NCBI GenBank assembly: GCA_018061075.1
Contig: JAGOUW010000002.1
Span: forward strand, 1-38,943
Direction: 5' to 3'
Source of the DNA: Candidatus Levyibacteriota bacterium
Lineage (GTDB): Bacteria; Patescibacteriota; Microgenomatia; Levybacterales; UBA12049
Length of the DNA: 38,943 bases
Made by a program: the position numbers and the translations under genes. Shown here piece by piece: positions 7,110 to 13,526 of this stretch (positions are counted from its first letter, which is position 1; every line of letters starts with the position of its first letter). The notes beneath the pieces were generated by a model. It was not told the origin of the DNA, did no database searches, and worked only from the letters and a program-made list of their open reading frames with translations.

Positions 7110-7115
7110 ATTATA
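7110..7115 (-). promoter_or_regulatory. -10 box (TATAAT) of trhO
   Basis: On the minus strand TATAAT is eight bases upstream of the ATG at 7101, predicting a leaderless or one-to-two-base leader transcript. No clear -35 box is seen. Confidence 0.6.
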
Positions 7116-7132
7116 CCTTATACAGCAAGTGG

Positions 7133-7492
7133 TTATGATTGTTTTAGGCTTGTAAGCTCGCGCTGGATAGAAGAAATGTGCGCAGCTTCTTCAAGGCTTA
7201 GCCTAAATCTTCTCTCCGGGTTTCCGTCTATTGAAGGGAATGAGCAGACAACTGCCCTACGGGGATTTAATGAAGTTCTTTCTACTGGTACTGAATCTTC
7301 TGATATGCCGCTATCATTAGTCTTCGCATCATGACTTCCTTCATCATAAAGCGATAGGGTGATTTGACTTCTCATTAGAAATGGAGTTCTGCCTTCATAA
7401 AGTAGTGTTTCGACAGTTCTAACAGTAGGCCGCTGTTTTGGTTGCGACTCGGGAGCAGGACTAGATGCGATGGTTTCTGCTGGGTGAGGCAC
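7133..7492 (-). CDS. Hypothetical protein
   Basis: I do not recognise this 119-residue protein. The N-terminus is Pro/Ala/Ser-rich (ETIASSPAPESQPKQRP), the middle contains TPFLMRSQITLSLYDEG, and the C-terminus RFRLSLEEAAHISSIQRELTSLK looks helical. There is no signal peptide or membrane helix. The GTG start is supported by a promoter (TTGATT, 17 bases, AATAAT) that ends seven bases before it. The neighbour at 8067 has a loosely similar N-terminus (SETIRSSSPKPQ), but the rest differs. Function cannot be assigned. Confidence 0.6.
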   Translation of the reverse strand: MPHPAETIASSPAPESQPKQRPTVRTVETLLYEGRTPFLMRSQITLSLYDEGSHDAKTNDSGISEDSVPVERTSLNPRRAVVCSFPSIDGNPERRFRLSLEEAAHISSIQRELTSLKQS

Positions 7493-7499
7493 TAGGCTT

Positions 7500-7528
7500 A
7501 TTATTCTCCTAGCAACTTCCTAAATCAA
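7500..7528 (-). promoter_or_regulatory. Promoter of the 7492 gene
   Basis: On the minus strand TTGATT (7528-7523) and AATAAT (7505-7500) are 17 bases apart, and the GTG start follows after seven bases. Confidence 0.55.
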
Positions 7529-7555
7529 TAGGCACTTTGCTTCAATTTTAGATGT

Positions 7556-7561
7556 TATAAT
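7556..7561 (+). promoter_or_regulatory. -10 box (TATAAT) of the 7573 gene
   Basis: TATAAT is eleven bases before the ATG at 7573, predicting a leader of only four or five bases. It is back to back with the minus-strand promoter at 7500-7528. Confidence 0.5.
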
Positions 7562-7572
7562 TTTCTATAAAT

Positions 7573-8070
7573 ATGCGAGTAATAGTTAATGACAAAATGC
7601 AATCTAATTATTCTTATTTACTAACTGAACCCATTGGAAGAAATTTCGATCCGGAATTTACACCAGAACTTACACCTAAAGAAATGTTAAGGCTTGGTGT
7701 TTTTGGGGGGCGCTATATGACAGACTGCGCTCGGGAATTTCCAAAAGACTGGTATGAGGAAGCTAAATTAGATCCAAATGGCCCAGATAAAAATCTAAAT
7801 TATTTTAAAGTAAATGCGTCTCAATCTTTAAAAATTTGGATTAAAAAAGGCTGGATTAGAGATCAGGATCCCAGGGGATGGTTTCAGTGGTATTGCCGTT
7901 ATTATATGGGTAGGCGGTCTGTTGATGATGATAGGCAGATCGCTCGCTGGAAAGCGATTAAGCGCCATATAACCCAAGTTAAAAAGAATTGCGTAAAAGG
8001 GGATTTAGGGTGTCGGCCGCGCCAGCGACAAGCGATACTTCATTGGGCGTATGACCCTAGAAAGATTTAA
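7573..8070 (+). CDS. Conserved-looking hypothetical protein rich in Trp/Tyr/Arg
   Basis: This 165-residue protein has no family name I can give with certainty, but its pattern looks strongly constrained: MLRLGVFGGRYMTDCAREFP at about residues 34-53, then KVNASQSLKIWIKKGWI, the aromatic run DPRGWFQWYCRYYMGRR near 105-121, and CRPRQRQAILHWAYDPR at the C-terminus. Many Arg and Trp residues with two or three Cys suggest nucleic-acid or nucleotide contact, which is only a guess. No membrane helix is present. The gene is convergent with the next one, and their stop codons interlock in TTAA at 8067-8070. Being much more constrained than its orphan neighbours, it deserves a profile search. Confidence 0.75.
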   Translation: MRVIVNDKMQSNYSYLLTEPIGRNFDPEFTPELTPKEMLRLGVFGGRYMTDCAREFPKDWYEEAKLDPNGPDKNLNYFKVNASQSLKIWIKKGWIRDQDPRGWFQWYCRYYMGRRSVDDDRQIARWKAIKRHITQVKKNCVKGDLGCRPRQRQAILHWAYDPRKI

Positions 8071-8303
8071 CGTTCTATAAGATTATGTTGGCCATGGCGT
8101 TTTGGAAGCGGTCTTTCTCCAATCAAATTCTTTCTAATTGGTGCTAATGCTGTAAGATGTTGGGTGTGGTCGATGATTCTAGGAGCATGTTCACCTTGTG
8201 GCACAAGCTTTACCACTAGGTCCCTCATGGCATTTGGGCTAATTCCATCTGCGCCTTGAGGTTTTGGACTTGAGGATCTGATTGTTTCACTTAGGCTTGG
8301 CAT
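8067..8303 (-). CDS. Hypothetical small protein
   Basis: This 78-residue protein is unknown to me. It starts MPSLSETIRSSSPKPQGADG and ends in a basic tail PLPKRHGQHNLIER; the middle has AMRDLVVKLVPQGEHAPRIIDH. Its coding status rests mainly on an excellent promoter (TTGACA, 16 bases, TATAAT) whose -10 box ends eight bases before the ATG. Its stop overlaps the stop of the convergent gene by four bases. No signal or membrane segment is visible. Confidence 0.6.
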   Translation of the reverse strand: MPSLSETIRSSSPKPQGADGISPNAMRDLVVKLVPQGEHAPRIIDHTQHLTALAPIRKNLIGERPLPKRHGQHNLIER

Positions 8304-8311
8304 AAGGGGAG

Positions 8312-8339
8312 ATTATATATTATGTTTAAACTTTGTCAA
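8312..8339 (-). promoter_or_regulatory. Consensus promoter of the 8303 gene, beside the metK 3' end
   Basis: On the minus strand TTGACA (8339-8334) and TATAAT (8317-8312) are 16 bases apart, with the ATG eight bases further on. The promoter starts three bases after the end of metK, so metK and the small gene can be transcribed in tandem. Confidence 0.8.
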
Positions 8340-8341
8340 AT

Positions 8342-9445
8342 CTAAACTTTTACTATTTTTTCCCAAGGAAACTCCGGACGGCCGAAGTGGCCATAAGAAG
8401 AAGTCTTTAAATAAATTGGTTTTCTTAGACCCAAACCCTCAATGATTCCCTCGACAGAAGTGTCCAAAATCTTTTTCATAAAATCTTTTATAACTTTGTT
8501 TGATACTTTTTCAGTTCCGAATGTTTCAACTTCTTGCATCACAGGTTTTTTGGCTCCGATAAAATATGCGAGTCTCACTTCTGCTATGTCAGCAAGTTTA
8601 TTTGCCACAATATTTTTCGCTAAAAATCTCGCTGCGTAAGCGCCTGATCTATCCACTTTTGTAGGATCTTTTCCTGAAAAAGCGCCTCCTCCGACCCTAG
8701 CATAGCCTCCATAAGTGTCCACTATTATTTTTCGTCCAGTTAGCCCTGCATCAGAAGATGGACCTGGCATATGCCAAACACCTGTGCCGTTTACGATTAA
8801 ATCTTTCTCTGAAATCTTAAATCCGAATTCATCAAGAATTGGGGTTACCACAAATTTAAATACGTCATTTTTTACTTTTTCTAGTTTGGTTGTTTCATCA
8901 TGAGGAACAGCTATAACTACTTGTTTGACTTCACATGGAGTCCCATTTTTATATTCGATCGTAACTTGGGTTTTTCCGTCGGGTCTAAGATATTTTAGTT
9001 CAAATTTACTTTTATCTAATTTTTCAGCAAGTCTATGTGCGATTGAAATAGGAAGAGGCATTAGTGACTTTGTTTCCCGACAAGCAAATCCAAACATCAT
9101 GCCTTGATCTCCTGCGCCTCTTTTTTTAACTCCGCATGCGATTTCGGGTGACTGTTCATGAATGTAAATTTCAACATCTGATTTGTCTGAGAAATTAAAA
9201 CTGGGATTTGTGTAGCCTAGTTCTTTTATTCTTTTTCTGGCAATTTCTTCAAAGTTTATTTTGGCAATTGTTGAAACTTCACCGGCGATAACAAGCTTAT
9301 TATTCGCTGCAAGACATTCAACTGCGACTTTTCCGTATTTATCTTTTGCGAGTACGCCGTCCAGGATAGAGTCAGAAATTGAATCACAGATTTTATCCGG
9401 GTGGCCATTGCTTACAGATTCAGAAGTAAAAATATTTTTGCTCAT
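8342..9445 (-). CDS. metK: S-adenosylmethionine synthetase
   Basis: MetK makes S-adenosylmethionine from methionine and ATP in the cytosol. The 367-residue protein starts MSKNIFTSESVSNGHPDKIC, has GAGDQGMMFGFA near residue 113, and the phosphate loop GGGAFSGKDPTKVDRSGAY near residue 250, all hallmark positions. I trimmed nine bases from the longest frame: the earlier ATG (9454) lies inside the P1 helix of the upstream riboswitch, while ATG 9445 is three bases past it and matches the usual MetK N-terminus. The length is slightly short of the typical 380-400. Transcription starts at TTGACA/TATTCT (9570-9543) and expression should fall when SAM is high. Confidence 0.96.
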   Translation of the reverse strand: MSKNIFTSESVSNGHPDKICDSISDSILDGVLAKDKYGKVAVECLAANNKLVIAGEVSTIAKINFEEIARKRIKELGYTNPSFNFSDKSDVEIYIHEQSPEIACGVKKRGAGDQGMMFGFACRETKSLMPLPISIAHRLAEKLDKSKFELKYLRPDGKTQVTIEYKNGTPCEVKQVVIAVPHDETTKLEKVKNDVFKFVVTPILDEFGFKISEKDLIVNGTGVWHMPGPSSDAGLTGRKIIVDTYGGYARVGGGAFSGKDPTKVDRSGAYAARFLAKNIVANKLADIAEVRLAYFIGAKKPVMQEVETFGTEKVSNKVIKDFMKKILDTSVEGIIEGLGLRKPIYLKTSSYGHFGRPEFPWEKIVKV

Positions 9446-9448
9446 AAG

Positions 9449-9537
9449 CCGCATTTCCTTTTAGGAATGGCACCGCGTTCCGTTTGGTTCACTTGGACTC
9501 GGTTGCCGTCCGCCAGTTGGCGGATCTCTTAATGCAG
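9449..9537 (-). promoter_or_regulatory. SAM riboswitch of the SAM-I/SAM-IV clan upstream of metK
   Basis: In the RNA, P1 is CUGCAUU (9537-9531) with AAUGCGG (9455-9449). It is followed by AAGAGA, a hairpin UCCGCC-AACU-GGCGGA, the conserved CGGCAACC, a P3 in which GGCAACC (9507-9501) pairs with GGUGCC (9474-9469), then AUUCC and a P4 hairpin UUCC-UAAAA-GGAA (9467-9455). The CGGCAACC and GGUGC(C)AUUCC blocks are the SAM-I/IV core. P2 is far shorter than in SAM-I, so it may be the SAM-I/IV variant class. P1 ends three bases before the metK AUG, so ligand binding could block ribosome access directly; there is no downstream terminator. Confidence 0.85.
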
Positions 9538-9542
9538 ATTAA

Positions 9543-9570
9543 AGAATATCAGATTAAAAAAAATTGTCAA
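9543..9570 (-). promoter_or_regulatory. metK promoter
   Basis: On the minus strand TTGACA (9570-9565) and TATTCT (9548-9543) are 16 bases apart. The start of transcription should fall at about 9537, so the mRNA begins with the riboswitch P1 strand. Confidence 0.75.
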
Positions 9571-9578
9571 TTCTCATG

Positions 9579-9584
9579 TATAAT
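9579..9584 (+). promoter_or_regulatory. -10 box (TATAAT) of the metallopeptidase gene
   Basis: TATAAT ends nine bases before the ATG at 9594. An in-frame TTG at 9564 would place the promoter inside the coding region and is rejected. It is divergent from, and adjacent to, the metK promoter. Confidence 0.6.
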
Positions 9585-9593
9585 CCGAAGTCC

Positions 9594-9944
9594 ATGGATG
9601 ACCAAGAGTTTGAAAAGTTGATCGGAGAAGCGCTTGATTCACTTCCAAAAGAATTTGCAAAAAGGCTTGAGAATGTAGGAGTGACGTTTGAAAACTGGCC
9701 GAGCCCAATGCAAGTAACCAAGCTAAGGTTGGGTAGAAGAAGTTTGCTTTTTGGTCTTTATGAAGGCATACCTCTAACTCAGAGAAGAAATTACACAGGC
9801 GTACTTCCAGATAAAATAACAATTTTTAAATATCCAATACTTATGGTTTCACGTACTCCGGATGAAGTACGAGCCCGTGTTAGAAGAACAGTGATTCATG
9901 AAATAGGCCATCACTTCGGTCTGTCAGACAGTGAACTCCGCTAA
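9594..9944 (+). CDS. Small zinc metallopeptidase (PF06262/COG3824-type minimal zincin)
   Basis: This 116-residue cytosolic protein has the pattern of the small zincin family: EFEKLIGEALDSLPKEFAKR at the N-terminus, LFGLYEGIPLTQR in the middle, and the metal site H102-E-I-G-H106-HFGLSD112, i.e. HExxHxxGxxD with two His and one Asp as zinc ligands and Glu as catalytic base. Family members are common in bacteria, but their natural substrates are not well known. The start at 9594 is nine bases after TATAAT and leaves the family-typical N-terminus. It stands alone, divergent from metK and followed by the rpoB promoter. Confidence 0.85.
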   Translation: MDDQEFEKLIGEALDSLPKEFAKRLENVGVTFENWPSPMQVTKLRLGRRSLLFGLYEGIPLTQRRNYTGVLPDKITIFKYPILMVSRTPDEVRARVRRTVIHEIGHHFGLSDSELR

Positions 9945-9972
9945 AAAGTAATATAGGTCTTTAATTTGAGTG

Positions 9973-10002
9973 TTGACACACGCTTGATTCGTATGATATA
10001 AG
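9973..10002 (+). promoter_or_regulatory. rpoB operon promoter
   Basis: TTGACA at 9973-9978 is followed 18 bases later by TATAAG at 9997-10002; TATGAT at 9992-9997 is an alternative but poorly spaced -10. Transcription should start near 10009, giving a leader of roughly 86 bases. Confidence 0.7.
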
Positions 10003-10008
10003 TAGATT

Positions 10009-10094
10009 ACTTTAAGACGAAAAGCCGGAAAGGTTCATGCACCTGTGTGCATTTTTTGTCGATTTAAGGAGCTGCCCGCTTATATATTTTTTGA
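10009..10094 (+). promoter_or_regulatory. Structured 5' leader of rpoB-rpoC
   Basis: GACGAAAA (10016-10023) can pair with TTTTTGTC (10053-10060). Inside it, CC-GGAAA-GG (10025-10033) and ATGCAC-CTGT-GTGCAT (10037-10042 with 10047-10052) form two hairpins, the second followed by six T's (10052-10057). A 21-codon frame opens at 10037 and stops at 10102, overlapping the first rpoB codons in another frame. An AAGGAG at 10066-10071 is 23 bases from the rpoB ATG, too far for ordinary use. I recognise no known riboswitch or ribosomal-protein site. Confidence 0.6.
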
Positions 10095-13000
10095 ATGCCT
10101 AAATCCGATTCTAAAGACAATAAGACAAATTTTAAGCTTCGTGAAGACTGGGGAAAAAATTTTCCAGTTCTCCCTGAGCTAGATCTTCTCACAGTTCAAC
10201 ACGAATCATACAAATGGTTTGAAGAAGTTGGAATAGGGGAAGTTTTACAGGAGATATCTCCAATTGATGACTTCACAGGGAAAAACTGGACCCTCACGCT
10301 TAAGGATTATAGAATTGGAAATCCAACTAATGAACCAGCGCTTTGTCTAATTAAAGGACTTACCTTCGACGCTCCTCTTTACGTAAAAGCAACCCTCACT
10401 AATAAAAAAACAGAAGCAGAAATCGACCAGGAAGTGTTTTTAGGAGATATCCCAAGAATGACAGAACGCGGAACATTCATCATTAATGGAATTGAGCGCG
10501 CAATCGTAAATCAGCTAGTTAGATCCCCAGGAGTTTTCTTTACTTCAACTCATGATGTAGTTACAGGTCAAACTCTTTACACTGCAGAAATTAGACCAGT
10601 TCACGGATCATGGCTTGAATTTACAACTACAAGATATGAAACTATCACAGTAAAAATTGACAGAAGAAGAAAATTCTTAGCTTCAACTTTCCTTAGAGCA
10701 ATTGGAGTAAGTGATAACGATTTAATCAGATCAAAATTCAAAGATGCAGAAGCTGACGGAAAAACAAATTTCATTAATAATACTCTTACAAAAGACGAAA
10801 CAGATTCACAAAATGCAGCTTTAATCGAGATCTTTAAGAAAATGCATCCAGGAGAGCCAGTAGTTTTAGACAAAGTTAAAGAAAACTTCTTTGGAATGTT
10901 CTTCAATAACAGAAGATATGATCTTGGAGATGTTGGACGTTATAAGATGAACAAAAAGCTTAAAAACGTTCCTGGATTTAATTCAACTGAGGAAAAAATT
11001 CTAACAATCGATGACATTATCGCAACAATTTCATTTTTAATCGCTCTTTCAAAAGGACAAGACGGAGTAGACGATATCGATTCACTAGCAAATAGACGCG
11101 TAAGAAGAGTTGGAGAGTTAGTAGCTTCTACTGCATTTAGAGTTGGAGTTCTTAGACTTGAAAGAAGCATTAAGGAAAGAATGTCACTTATCACTCCAGA
11201 AGTCCCAGTCACAATTGCTGGACTTATTAACGCTAGACCAATCATGGCTTCAATAAACGAATTCTTCAGAACCTCTCAGCTTTCAACAATCCTAGACCAA
11301 ACAAACCCACTTTCAGAGATCGACAACCTTAACCGTTTAACTGTTATGGGAACCGGTGGAATTTCTCGAGAAAGAGCTGCTTTCTCAATTCGTGATATTA
11401 ACTCTTCACAGTATGGAAGAATTTGTCCTATTCGTAGCCCTGAAGGACCAAACATCGGATTGGTTACTTATCTAGCTTTATATTCAAGAGTGAATAAGTT
11501 TGGATTCTTAGAAACTCCATATAGAAAAGTGGCTCATGTTAAAAAAGGAAATAAAACTATAAGTACTGCAACTGATGAAGTTGTTTATATGGCAGCAGAT
11601 GATGAGAGGGAAAAATACATTACTCACTCAGACGTTTTAAATGAAGATCAATCAATCACAAATGAAAGAGTTCCTGTTAGATATAAGGGAGAATTTATTG
11701 AAGTAGAAAAAGAAAAAATTGAATATATCGATGTAGTTCCACGCCAGGTTGTTGGAACTGCAGCTTCACTTATTCCTTTTGTTTCTCACGACGAAGCAAA
11801 CAGAGCGCTCATGGGAACTCACATGCAGTCTCAGGCAGTACCGTTAGTAGATCCACAGAGTCCAATTGTTGGAACTGGAATGGAGAAAATGGTATCTCAA
11901 GTTATGGGAAGAGTGGCTCGTGCTCCAGAAGACGGAGAAATAGTTTATGCAGACGGAGACAGAGTTACATTTAAAGGAAAAGGAACAGGAGAAATTACAT
12001 ATAAAATTGAATCTTTCCAAAGAACTTCACAGGCTACAGCTTATACACAAAGAGCAATGGTTACAACTGGTCAGAAAGTTAAAAAAGGAGATCTTTTAGT
12101 TGATGGACCATCTTCACAAAACGGAGAATTAGCACTCGGACAAAATTTACTTATTGCTTATGCTTCATATGATGGACTTGGATATGAAGACGCTATCGTT
12201 ATATCGGATAGATTAGTAAAAGAAGACGTTTTATCTTCAATTCACATTGAAAAATATGAAGCTGCAGTTGTTGAAACAAAATTAGGCCCTGAAGAAACAA
12301 CAAGAGATATTCCAAACGTATCAGAAGAAGATTTAGCAAACCTCGATGAAGACGGAGTTGTAGTTCTTTCATCTGAAGTAGGACCTGGAGATATTCTAGT
12401 AGGAAAGATTGCACCAAAGGGAGAAACAGAGTTAACAGCTGAAGAGCGTTTACTTCGTGCAATTTTCGGAGAACAAGCAAGAGAAGTTAGAGACACATCA
12501 CTAAGAATGCCAAATGGAGAAAGAGGAACAGTTATTTCTATTCAAGTTTTAGATCGCAAAAAGGGAGATGAATTAGAGCCGGGATGTTTGCGCAAGATTA
12601 TCGTTGAAGTTGCTCAGTTCAGGCACGTAGTTGTTGGAGATAAGTTAGCAGGAAGACACGGAAATAAAGGAGTTATTTCAAAAATTGTTCCAATCGTAGA
12701 TATGCCTTATCTCGAAGACGGAACACCAGTAGATATTATTATCTCACCAGTTTCAGTGCTTGCTCGTATGAATTTGGGACAGCTCCTTGAAGCTCATCTT
12801 GGTTGGGCTGCGTTAGCGCAGGGAAAGAAAGTTGGACTTCCTGTTTTTGAAAAAGTAGATGAAAATAATATCATTTCTGAGCTCAAAGCAGCAGGGCTTC
12901 CTGAAAATGGAAAAGCTAAGCTATATGATTCTAGAACCGGAGAGCCATATGATGGAGCAGTTGTTGTGGGAGTATCTTATATAATGAAACTTATCCACAT

Positions 13001-13526
13001 GGTTGAGGATAAGACCCATGCAAGAAGTACAGGCCCATACTCATTAGTTACACAGCAGCCTCTTGGAGGAAAGGCACAAATGGGAGGCCAAAGACTTGGA
13101 GAGATGGAAGTTTGGGCATTGGAATCTCACCGCGCACGTTATACACTACAGGAAATGTTAACTATCAAGTCTGATGACGTGGTAGGTCGCGCAAAAGCAT
13201 TTGAGGCAATCGTTAAGGGAACTGCAATTCCAACACCTAAAGTTCCAGAATCATTCAAAGTTCTTATCAAAGAACTTCAAGCTCTTGGACTTAACGTTGT
13301 TCCAATGGGAGCACAAATCGTAGCAGAACCAACTATGGTAGAGCCCATGAAGGAAGCGAAAGCTGACGAGAAGATAGAAGAGGAAGCTAAGGAAATGGAA
13401 AAAGAATTAGGTGGAGAAGACATAGTTACAGAAGAACCAGGAGTCGAAGAGACGAATGCGCCTAGTGAAGATGTTGAGCCTGAGGCAGCAGATTTAGCTG
13501 AAGTAGAAGGAGAATTAAATGGATAA
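10095..13526 (+). CDS. rpoB: RNA polymerase subunit beta
   Basis: RpoB forms the catalytic core of RNA polymerase with RpoC. The 1143-residue protein contains the fork-loop/rifampicin region SQLSTILDQTNPLSEID, the SRERAAFSIRDINSSQYGR segment, RSPEGPNIGLVTYLALYSRV, the FGxKxxGRHGNKG-type motif DKLAGRHGNKGVISKIVP, and a C-terminal QQPLGGKAQMGGQRLGEMEV clamp. About 60 residues after the last conserved motif form an acidic tail rich in Glu. The length is at the short end for the family (no large lineage insertions). Several rifampicin-contact residues differ from E. coli. Its end overlaps rpoC by eight bases, with AAGGAGA just before the rpoC ATG. Confidence 0.98.
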   Translation: MPKSDSKDNKTNFKLREDWGKNFPVLPELDLLTVQHESYKWFEEVGIGEVLQEISPIDDFTGKNWTLTLKDYRIGNPTNEPALCLIKGLTFDAPLYVKATLTNKKTEAEIDQEVFLGDIPRMTERGTFIINGIERAIVNQLVRSPGVFFTSTHDVVTGQTLYTAEIRPVHGSWLEFTTTRYETITVKIDRRRKFLASTFLRAIGVSDNDLIRSKFKDAEADGKTNFINNTLTKDETDSQNAALIEIFKKMHPGEPVVLDKVKENFFGMFFNNRRYDLGDVGRYKMNKKLKNVPGFNSTEEKILTIDDIIATISFLIALSKGQDGVDDIDSLANRRVRRVGELVASTAFRVGVLRLERSIKERMSLITPEVPVTIAGLINARPIMASINEFFRTSQLSTILDQTNPLSEIDNLNRLTVMGTGGISRERAAFSIRDINSSQYGRICPIRSPEGPNIGLVTYLALYSRVNKFGFLETPYRKVAHVKKGNKTISTATDEVVYMAADDEREKYITHSDVLNEDQSITNERVPVRYKGEFIEVEKEKIEYIDVVPRQVVGTAASLIPFVSHDEANRALMGTHMQSQAVPLVDPQSPIVGTGMEKMVSQVMGRVARAPEDGEIVYADGDRVTFKGKGTGEITYKIESFQRTSQATAYTQRAMVTTGQKVKKGDLLVDGPSSQNGELALGQNLLIAYASYDGLGYEDAIVISDRLVKEDVLSSIHIEKYEAAVVETKLGPEETTRDIPNVSEEDLANLDEDGVVVLSSEVGPGDILVGKIAPKGETELTAEERLLRAIFGEQAREVRDTSLRMPNGERGTVISIQVLDRKKGDELEPGCLRKIIVEVAQFRHVVVGDKLAGRHGNKGVISKIVPIVDMPYLEDGTPVDIIISPVSVLARMNLGQLLEAHLGWAALAQGKKVGLPVFEKVDENNIISELKAAGLPENGKAKLYDSRTGEPYDGAVVVGVSYIMKLIHMVEDKTHARSTGPYSLVTQQPLGGKAQMGGQRLGEMEVWALESHRARYTLQEMLTIKSDDVVGRAKAFEAIVKGTAIPTPKVPESFKVLIKELQALGLNVVPMGAQIVAEPTMVEPMKEAKADEKIEEEAKEMEKELGGEDIVTEEPGVEETNAPSEDVEPEAADLAEVEGELNG

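Noticed and set aside
7573-8303. Convergent small genes as a toxin-antitoxin pair
   Set aside because: Toxin-antitoxin genes are normally co-directional and neither protein shows such a family signature.
9446-9454. metK start at ATG 9454
   Set aside because: This ATG is within the P1 strand of the SAM riboswitch, and the residues MRL are not part of the conserved MetK N-terminus.
12199-12496. Antisense open frames within rpoB, rpoC, tuf and others
   Set aside because: They mirror the codon pattern of the real gene on the other strand and have no family match or ribosome site.
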